From JBOFBH01 sp051657715 (lineage in GTDB: Bacteria > Actinomycetota > Actinomycetes > Actinomycetales > Angustibacteraceae), in the NCBI GenBank assembly GCA_051657715.1, contig JBOFLF010000040.1:1-64000 (forward strand): a DNA stretch of 64,000 nucleotides, in the 5' to 3' direction. Position numbers and translations under genes: made by a program. A model generated the notes under the pieces. The model was not told the DNA's origin. It searched no databases and saw nothing but the letters and a program-made list of their open reading frames with translations. Positions 58,376 to 64,000 of the stretch are shown here, in pieces (the first letter of the stretch is position 1; every line of letters begins with the position of its first letter).

Positions 58376-58509
58376 CAACGTCTCCCATGGTGGTGTTCAG
58401 TTCTACGAAATCTACTGCACCCGTAGTGAGTGCGAGAATGCTCGCGCATTCATGCCTGGGGCAGTTTTCACCTTAGTCGGCGACTACCGGTCAGCGTGCC
58501 ACCGGTCGT

Positions 58510-58956
58510 TCAACGCGCGCCGTACCACTTGTGTGACCGTGCTCGGAAATTAATGTTCCCGTACCCCGGATTGCCGCCGATTCCTGGCTCGATGAGCTGG
58601 TAACTTCCGCTGTAGTTCCGTCCTGCCCAGTACTGGACAGCTTCATACCTGCCAGAGTTTCTGATGGACCTGGCGTTGCGATTGTCCGCCCAGCTGCACC
58701 GCGCGTTCCCAGTCAGCCAGTCCGGGTCGTCGTTGTACCAGGCGCACCTGTTCCCAACGCCGTTTGAGCTGTCCCAGAAACACACGTAACCGGTAGGGCA
58801 GCTCCACGCGGCCGCAGCGGTGGTGGTGCTCTCGATCAGCCGGGGCTTGGATCGATCGGGCTGCCCGTTGCCAGCGGACGCGGGTATGGCCATGGCGGCG
58901 ATCGACAAGGCGCCAGCAGCGATCGCGGCGATCACAGAGAAAACGATCTTTCTCAT
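58510..58956 (-). CDS. Secreted peptidase inhibitor family I36-like protein
   Basis: 148 residues. Signal peptide (about 1-28, ASAGNG), then the I36 pattern CPTGYVCFWDSSNGVGNRCAWY and NNRNARSIRNSG-like continuation with a second Cys pair, and a C-terminal YQLIEPG half. I36 includes SMPI, an inhibitor of bacterial metalloproteases. ATG 58956 with AGAGG upstream. Similar in size, strand and style to the preceding small secreted protein, but 134 bp apart. Confidence 0.78.
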   Translation of the reverse strand: MRKIVFSVIAAIAAGALSIAAMAIPASAGNGQPDRSKPRLIESTTTAAAAWSCPTGYVCFWDSSNGVGNRCAWYNDDPDWLTGNARCSWADNRNARSIRNSGRYEAVQYWAGRNYSGSYQLIEPGIGGNPGYGNINFRARSHKWYGAR

Positions 58957-59297
58957 CTCGGCCTCTTTCGTCACGGTTGTCGATGAGTGGCGGAAGAGGT
59001 TCGACCGGAATGCTTCTCGCCACACCTCACCGGAGAACTCGGAGCGCTCATGCCGTCCGGCGATCGTCAGCCTAGGGACGACATTTCGCGATCCGTGCCC
59101 TTTTGGCAAATACTCGCCAAGCACTTGACATGTCAATCCAGGAGGTGCTTCTCGTCGATCAGAATCCGCCCGTCTTCGGCCAGGACCCTGCCTTCGGTCA
59201 GGACTGCGTCATTGACGGTGTTCCGCGCCGCTGTGGAGTCCTTCGACACCCGGGCAACGGGCAAGTGTCGATGGCGGTGGTGATCAGCGCTTCTTGC
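58957..59297. other. Gap upstream of the I36 gene, with palindromes
   Basis: 341 bp without a gene. It holds TTGGC(A)-...-(C)GCCAA at 59104-59120 and the 12-bp palindrome at 59125-59136, both within reach of the I36 promoter on the minus strand. Confidence 0.55.
59125..59136. promoter_or_regulatory. 12-bp palindrome TTGACATGTCAA
   Basis: Perfect palindrome with TTGACA on each strand, about 170 bp upstream of the I36 gene and downstream of the methyltransferase. It shares its half-site with the palindrome at 60275-60288. Confidence 0.5.
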
Positions 59298-60152
59298 TCA
59301 CGGGATTCGGGCAACCCCGGCCAAGGCACCGAAGCGCTCGGGGCGTTCCGGGGCTGGGCCGTCCGGATCCGGTCGCCACGCGGGCAGGTGCACCAGCCCC
59401 GGGTCCACGAGGGGTAGGCCGTCGAACTGCGCGTGCAGCTGCTCGCGGGACCGCAGGTAGATCGGGGTCGGAGTGCGCTCGGACATCCGCTGCGCCTCGA
59501 TCACCTCTGGCGGCTGGTTCTCGTGGGTGACGTTTACCAGCGCCAGGTAGCTGCCGGACGGCAGCGCCCGGCGTAGCCGAGCCACCACCCCGGCCGGGTC
59601 GTCGTGGTCGGGGATGAAGTGCAGCACGCCCAACATCAACAGTGCCACCGGCCGGTCGAGGTCCAGCAGCTGCCGCAGGTGCGGGTGCGACAGGATGGCC
59701 TGGTCGTCCCGGGCGTCCGCTTGGAAGACCACGGCATTCGGATTGTCGGTGAGCATCGTCCCGCTGTGCGCTACTGCCACCGGGTCGACGTCGACGTACA
59801 CCACCCGCGCCGTTGGGTCGGCCTGCTGGGCGACCTCGTGCACGTTGCCCACCGTCGGGATCCCCGAACCGATGTCCAGGAACTGGGTGATTCCTTCGGC
59901 CACGAAATATCGGACTACGCGCCCGAGGAAAGCCCGGTTAGCCCGCATCGTGTCGCCGACGTCCGGGGTCATCCGCGCCATGGCGTCGGCCAGCTGGCGA
60001 TCAGCTGCGAAGTTGTGGAAGCCACCGAGGAAGTAGTCGTACACCCGGGCGCCGCTGGGCCGGTTCAGTTCCGCGGCGTCCATCTCCGCCGGAACCCAGT
60101 CGGGCCGTTCGGTTACGGGCTCTGCCGCCGACTCATCCGCAGTGTCGTTCAT
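59298..60152 (-). CDS. SAM-dependent methyltransferase, SAV2177/DUF574 family
   Basis: 284 residues. LNRPSGARVYDYFLGGFHNFAADR is the typical N-terminus of this actinobacterial family, then the SAM site FLDIGSGIPTVGNVHEVAQ and VVYVDVDPVAVAHS, MLGVLHFIPD and ALVNVTHENQ. ATG 60152 with GGGAGG upstream. These genes are multi-copy in actinobacteria and usually lie near small regulators; the acceptor is unknown. Confidence 0.87.
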   Translation of the reverse strand: MNDTADESAAEPVTERPDWVPAEMDAAELNRPSGARVYDYFLGGFHNFAADRQLADAMARMTPDVGDTMRANRAFLGRVVRYFVAEGITQFLDIGSGIPTVGNVHEVAQQADPTARVVYVDVDPVAVAHSGTMLTDNPNAVVFQADARDDQAILSHPHLRQLLDLDRPVALLMLGVLHFIPDHDDPAGVVARLRRALPSGSYLALVNVTHENQPPEVIEAQRMSERTPTPIYLRSREQLHAQFDGLPLVDPGLVHLPAWRPDPDGPAPERPERFGALAGVARIP

Positions 60153-60185
60153 CGTTGCCTCCCGTGCTGCTGCCGACCGATGTCT

Positions 60186-60226
60186 GTGACGTCGAGCATT
60201 CCGTGACGTCGAGCGTGACGTCGAGC
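60186..60226. repeat. 3 x 12-bp repeat upstream of the methyltransferase
   Basis: GTGACGTCGAGC at 60186-60197, 60203-60214 and 60215-60226, close to the methyltransferase promoter region. Confidence 0.88.
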
Positions 60227-60274
60227 ATACGGACGGACACTCACTGGAGGCACCCCCCCTGCCTGAAAGCCACC

Positions 60275-60288
60275 TTGACACGTGTCAA
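60275..60288. promoter_or_regulatory. 14-bp palindrome TTGACACGTGTCAA
   Basis: Perfect palindrome in the divergent gap between the methyltransferase and ftsK. Candidate operator for either gene; related to the site at 59125-59136. Confidence 0.5.
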
Positions 60289-60447
60289 ACAGTTTTCTCC
60301 TGACTGTTGCCGGCGAGTGATGTACGACTCGTCCACGACATCACCATCAGGCTGCGCCGCCAGCGCTTGGGCATCCGCGATGGCGCCAGACGTCTGCCGC
60401 AGATCCAGCATCCCGTGTGGCTCCCAGGGTTCGGCGGACGTCGGGGG

Positions 60448-60453
60448 TACGGT
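60448..60453 (+). promoter_or_regulatory. Candidate -10 box of a leaderless ftsK transcript
   Basis: TACGGT ends seven bases before the ftsK ATG at 60461, and no ribosome site is visible between them. Confidence 0.4.
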
Positions 60454-60460
60454 GGCGGCC

Positions 60461-63220
60461 ATGGCTTCCCGCACGCCGACCGCGCGCGGTTCCCGCTCTG
60501 GGCCGCGCAGCCGGGCGTCCGGGACCGCCGCCCGCAGCCGGGCTCGCACGTCCGCTCCGCGTGCCGCGCGCTCGCCATCGCGCTCCACGTCCCGTCCGAC
60601 GTCGTCCCGCGCGTCCACGACCCGCTCAGCCACCCGGCACGTCCGCGGCGGTGGTCTGCCGCTGCCGGTCCGGGCGGTCCGCGGCGTGTGGATGGGGGTG
60701 GCGCACCTGGTCGGTGGGACCGCGCGCCGGATCGGCAGCAGCGCACGGGACCTGGACCCGCAGCACCGCCGGGACGGCGTCGGATTCGCACTGCTGGCCG
60801 CCGCGGTGGTGGTGGCTGCCCGCGAGTGGTGGGGGCTGACCGGTCCGGTCGGGGACGCGGTGCACGCGGTGGTCGCCGGTACCTTCGGCCGAGTCGCGGT
60901 GGCGCTGCCAGCGGTGCTGCTGGTCTTCGCGGTGGCGACGTTGCGCCGCCCGGAGGCGTCTGCGGCACAGGGCCGGGTGTCGATCGGTCTCGGCGCGCTG
61001 GCCGTTGCGGTGTGCGGGCTGGTGCACCTGTCCCGGGGGCTTCCGGACGTCGCCGACGGGTGGGACCGGGTGCGGGACGCTGGCGGTGTCGTCGGGTACG
61101 CCACCGCGAACCCGTTGTCCCGCGGGCTGACCGGGTGGGGTGCGGGTGTCCTGCTCGGGTTGCTGCTGGTCTTCGGGCTGCTGGTGATCACCGCGACGCC
61201 GGTCCACGCGATCCCACGTCGGCTGCGTGAGCTGGGTGACCGGCTCACGGGCCATCGCGAGGCTGCTCCCGGGCCGGCCGATCCGGGATTCGACAGTCCT
61301 GGAGCGGGGGACGGCTCCACCACCGGCGGATCGGCCGCTCCGCGACGACGCCGCAGGCTGGGCCGCCGAGCCGAGCCGGACGCTGAGCGCGCCGGTGACG
61401 AGGCGTTCGAGACACCGGTCGCGGTCGACCCGGCGGGACGTCCACCTCGGCCGGGCGAGAAGCGCCCGGTACCGGGCCTCGTGCTGCCGGCCGGCAGGTC
61501 GGGTGGCGACAGCCCGCCGGTCGCGGCAGCCAGCGCCAGCGATCCCGCGGACGTGTCGGCCACGTCGGAACCGCCGCCGATCACCCCACTGCCGCAACGC
61601 GTCGAGCAGCTGTCCCTGGCCGGCGATGTCACCTACACCTTGCCCCCCAACGACCTGCTGGCCCCGGGTTCCCCGCACCGGACCCGCAGCGCCGCCAACG
61701 ACCGGGTGGTCGAGGCGCTGACCGGCGTCCTGGAGCAGTTCGACATCGACGCCGCGGTCACCGGGTTCACCCGAGGCCCGACGGTCACCCGGTACGAGGT
61801 GGAGCTGGGCAAGGGCACCAAGGTCGAGCGGGTCACCGCGCTCAGCAAGAACATCGCGTACGCGGTGGCCAGTGCCGACGTGCGCATCCTGTCCCCGATC
61901 CCGGGCAAGAGCGCGATCGGCATCGAGATCCCGAACACCGATCGGGAGAAGGTCAGCCTCGGCGACGTGCTGCGCAGCCGCGTCGCCCGCGACACCCCGC
62001 ACCCGATGGTCATGGGCGTCGGCAAGGACGTCGAAGGCGGTTATGTCGTCGCCAACCTGGCCAAGATGCCGCACCTGTTGGTCGCCGGGGCCACCGGCGC
62101 CGGCAAGTCCAGCTTCGTCAACTCGATGATCACCTCGGTTCTGGCCCGGGCGACGCCCGACGAGGTGCGGATGGTGCTGGTCGACCCCAAGCGGGTGGAG
62201 CTCACCGGGTACGAGGGCATCCCGCACCTGATCACCCCGATCATCACCGACCCGAAGAAGGCCGCCGAGGCGCTGCAGTGGGTGGTCCGCGAGATGGACA
62301 CCCGCTACGACGACCTGGCCGCGTTCGGCTTCAAGCACGTCGACGACTTCAACCGAGCGGTGCGCGCCGGCACGGTGACCCCCCCGCCGGGTAGCGCGCG
62401 GGTGGTCCGGCCGTATCCCTACCTGCTGGTGATCGTCGACGAGCTGGCCGACCTCATGATGGTCGCCCCGCGGGACGTCGAGGACTGCATCGTCCGGATC
62501 ACCCAGCTCGCTCGTGCCGCCGGCATCCACCTGGTGCTGGCCACTCAACGACCGAGCGTGGACGTGGTCACCGGCCTGATCAAGGCGAACATCCCGAGCC
62601 GGATGGCGTTCGCCACCTCAAGCCTCGCCGACAGCCGGGTGGTGCTCGACCAGCCGGGGGCGGAGAAGCTCATCGGTCAGGGGGACGCGTTGTTCCTGCC
62701 GATGGGGTCGAGCAAGCCGATGCGGGTGCAGGGTGCCTGGGTCACCGAGTCCGAGGTCGCGGCTGTGGTCCGGCATGTCAGCGGCCAGCTGAAGCCCACG
62801 TACCGTGAGGACGTCGCCGTCGTCGCGCCGCGCAAGCAGATCGACGATGACATCGGCGGTGATCTCGATCTGCTCCTCCAGGCTGCTGAGCTGGTGGTCA
62901 CCACCCAGTTCGGCTCGACATCGATGCTGCAGCGCAAGCTGCGCGTGGGCTTCGCCAAAGCTGGCAGGCTGATGGACCTGCTGGAGTCGCGTGGTGTGGT
63001 GGGGCCGAGTGAAGGCAGCAAGGCGCGAGACGTCCTGGTCCTCCCGGAGGAGCTGCCGGTCACCCTGGCGCTCATGCGAGGTCAGGAGCCGACTGATCAG
63101 GGTGGTGCCGAGGGGGGCGAGCCGAGCCCAGCAGAAGCGGCGGACGACACCACCGACAGCGCAGGCACCTCGGAGCCGGTGATCGACCACCCTGCGGTCG
63201 GTGCCGCCGGGCGCCCGTAG
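60461..63220 (+). CDS. ftsK: DNA translocase FtsK
   Basis: 919 residues. Arg/Ser/Thr-rich start (1-65), about four membrane helices (100-260), an acidic and Pro-rich linker, then the motor: alpha/beta domains from about 400, Walker A GATGAGKSSFVNSM, Walker B region LLVIVDELADLMM and LATQRPSVDVVTG. A gamma winged helix (FGSTSMLQRKLRVGFAKAGRLMDLLESRGVVG) reads KOPS-type DNA. Pumps DNA at the septum for chromosome segregation. ATG 60461 chosen at the -10 site. Confidence 0.95.
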   Translation: MASRTPTARGSRSGPRSRASGTAARSRARTSAPRAARSPSRSTSRPTSSRASTTRSATRHVRGGGLPLPVRAVRGVWMGVAHLVGGTARRIGSSARDLDPQHRRDGVGFALLAAAVVVAAREWWGLTGPVGDAVHAVVAGTFGRVAVALPAVLLVFAVATLRRPEASAAQGRVSIGLGALAVAVCGLVHLSRGLPDVADGWDRVRDAGGVVGYATANPLSRGLTGWGAGVLLGLLLVFGLLVITATPVHAIPRRLRELGDRLTGHREAAPGPADPGFDSPGAGDGSTTGGSAAPRRRRRLGRRAEPDAERAGDEAFETPVAVDPAGRPPRPGEKRPVPGLVLPAGRSGGDSPPVAAASASDPADVSATSEPPPITPLPQRVEQLSLAGDVTYTLPPNDLLAPGSPHRTRSAANDRVVEALTGVLEQFDIDAAVTGFTRGPTVTRYEVELGKGTKVERVTALSKNIAYAVASADVRILSPIPGKSAIGIEIPNTDREKVSLGDVLRSRVARDTPHPMVMGVGKDVEGGYVVANLAKMPHLLVAGATGAGKSSFVNSMITSVLARATPDEVRMVLVDPKRVELTGYEGIPHLITPIITDPKKAAEALQWVVREMDTRYDDLAAFGFKHVDDFNRAVRAGTVTPPPGSARVVRPYPYLLVIVDELADLMMVAPRDVEDCIVRITQLARAAGIHLVLATQRPSVDVVTGLIKANIPSRMAFATSSLADSRVVLDQPGAEKLIGQGDALFLPMGSSKPMRVQGAWVTESEVAAVVRHVSGQLKPTYREDVAVVAPRKQIDDDIGGDLDLLLQAAELVVTTQFGSTSMLQRKLRVGFAKAGRLMDLLESRGVVGPSEGSKARDVLVLPEELPVTLALMRGQEPTDQGGAEGGEPSPAEAADDTTDSAGTSEPVIDHPAVGAAGRP

Positions 63221-63264
63221 ACTGGATGGCACAACCCGGTTTCCGGCAGAACGGACGGGCCACG

Positions 63265-64000
63265 ATGGCAGGCCAGGATGAGCCGAGCGGCGCCGAGCCG
63301 CTTGGTCGCACCCTGGCCCAAGCACGTATCGACAAAGGCATGTCGATCGCAGATGTCGCGGCAGCCCTGTCGGTCCGTCAGACGATCGTCCGGGCCATCG
63401 AGCGGGACGACTGGGCGGTGTGCGGTGGTGACGTCTATGCCCGCGGCCATGTCCGGTCCTACGCGCGGCTCGTTGACCTCGACCCGGCTCCGCTGTTGAT
63501 CGCGTACAGCCGACGCACCGGCTGGGTTCCCCCGTCGGCCGCCGAGCGGTCGGCTCGGGCCGCAAGCAGCCCCCAGGATCAGGACGAGCAGTCCTCCGTT
63601 CCGCTGGAGCGTCGGACGGTCAACTGGGCTGTGGTGGCAGGTGTGGGGCTGGCCATCGTCGCGGTGTTCCTGGTGGTGCAGCTCGTCAGCGACCTGGCCA
63701 GCCCGGCTCGGCCAACCGGCCAGCTGGCCAGCCCGACCGTCAGCGTGACCGAGACTCCGGTCGAAACTCCCGCCGGGACCCCGACCGGCCAGCCGACGCC
63801 GTCCAGCGACTCCGGGACTGCCACGGCCTCACCGTCGCCGAGTGCTGGGGTGGCCGTGGGCCTCCAGGCGACGGGCATTTCCTGGGTCTCGGTGCAGGAC
63901 GCTCGTGGCCGGACGGTCTTCAGCGGCACCTTGACAAAGGGGCAGGCCCGCAGTTTCGACGACGACCGTTCGCTGCGACTCGTGCTGGGCAACGCGGGAG
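63265..64000 (+). CDS. RodZ-like helix-turn-helix membrane protein (C-terminus beyond window)
   Basis: 245 codons visible. N-terminal HTH_25 domain (LGRTLAQARIDKGMSIADVAAAL, YARGHVRSYARLV), one membrane helix around residues 118-140 (VNWAVVAGVGLAIVAVFLVV), a Thr/Pro/Ser-rich linker and the start of a DUF4115 domain (GLQATGISWVSVQDARGRTVFSG). This is the RodZ layout of a cytoskeletal or envelope protein, and it follows ftsK in many actinobacteria. Confidence 0.9.
   Translation, partial: MAGQDEPSGAEPLGRTLAQARIDKGMSIADVAAALSVRQTIVRAIERDDWAVCGGDVYARGHVRSYARLVDLDPAPLLIAYSRRTGWVPPSAAERSARAASSPQDQDEQSSVPLERRTVNWAVVAGVGLAIVAVFLVVQLVSDLASPARPTGQLASPTVSVTETPVETPAGTPTGQPTPSSDSGTATASPSPSAGVAVGLQATGISWVSVQDARGRTVFSGTLTKGQARSFDDDRSLRLVLGNAG

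Larger units (their letters stand above)
60153..60460. other. Gap between the methyltransferase and ftsK
   Basis: 308 bp without a supported gene. It holds the 12-bp triple repeat at 60186-60226, the palindrome at 60275-60288 and the ftsK -10 candidate. The ftsK frame is open upstream through this gap but the translation is not protein-like. Confidence 0.55.

Noticed and set aside
60626..62548. 640-codon minus-strand frame opposite ftsK
   Set aside because: Shadow of the FtsK motor domain.

Overview
The window is high-GC DNA with frequent GTG starts and tightly overlapping genes. The gene order dxr-rip-ispG-GNAT, proS, rimP-nusA-ylxR-infB-rbfA-truB-ribF-rpsO-pnp, M16 peptidase-dapB, thyA-folA, dapA-rnj-ftsK is the classic actinobacterial arrangement (as in mycobacteria and streptomycetes), so this is a chromosomal core segment of an actinobacterium. 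I cannot fix the genus from sequence alone.

Layout. 1-7778: a divergent GABA pair (gabT/gabD), the MEP isoprenoid genes dxr and ispG around the intramembrane protease rip, and a GNAT acetyltransferase. 7865-9292: a secreted beta-helix protein. 9692-23427: a minus-strand biosynthetic gene cluster inserted between the core GNAT and proS. 23707-29294: an MFS transporter whose frame runs without a stop into proS, a TauE/SafE permease and two DUF4439-type genes. 29435-42533: the rimP-to-dapB translation and RNA-processing block. 42632-47195: a LacI-controlled sugar ABC importer with its operators, promoter and an intercistronic hairpin. 47296-50533: azlD, azlC, a GNAT and an orphan lycopene cyclase-like flavoprotein. 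50691-53210: a large secreted M14 carboxypeptidase. 53318-57766: folA-thyA divergent from dapA-rnj. 57968-60152: two small secreted proteins and a DUF574-type methyltransferase. 60461-64000: ftsK and the start of a RodZ-like gene.

The most interesting part is the cluster at 9692-23427. It encodes a full route from chorismate to 4-aminophenylpyruvate: amidotransferase-ADC synthase (PapA), ADC mutase (PapB) and an amino-deoxyprephenate dehydrogenase (PapC). PapC is fused to a C-terminal ATP-grasp ligase and carries Asn in place of the catalytic His of TyrA. With it come a stand-alone paralogous ATP-grasp ligase, a PaaK-like adenylate-forming ligase, an alpha-oxoamine synthase, a HemK-like NPPY methyltransferase, a DAO-type flavoenzyme, an MFS exporter, an ArsR-type regulator and a GNAT. 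Eight structural genes are translationally coupled by 4-base or longer overlaps. The set suggests a non-NRPS pseudopeptide or aminoketone built on 4-aminophenylalanine, possibly N-methylated. I do not recognise it as a described cluster.

A second theme is repeated DNA. Short tandem repeats sit in frame inside several housekeeping genes (rip 4x24 bp, rimP 5x18 bp, truB 4x27 bp, infB 2x57 bp), with more in intergenic gaps. Long hairpins also occur, including a perfect 40-bp palindrome inside the 3' end of nusA.
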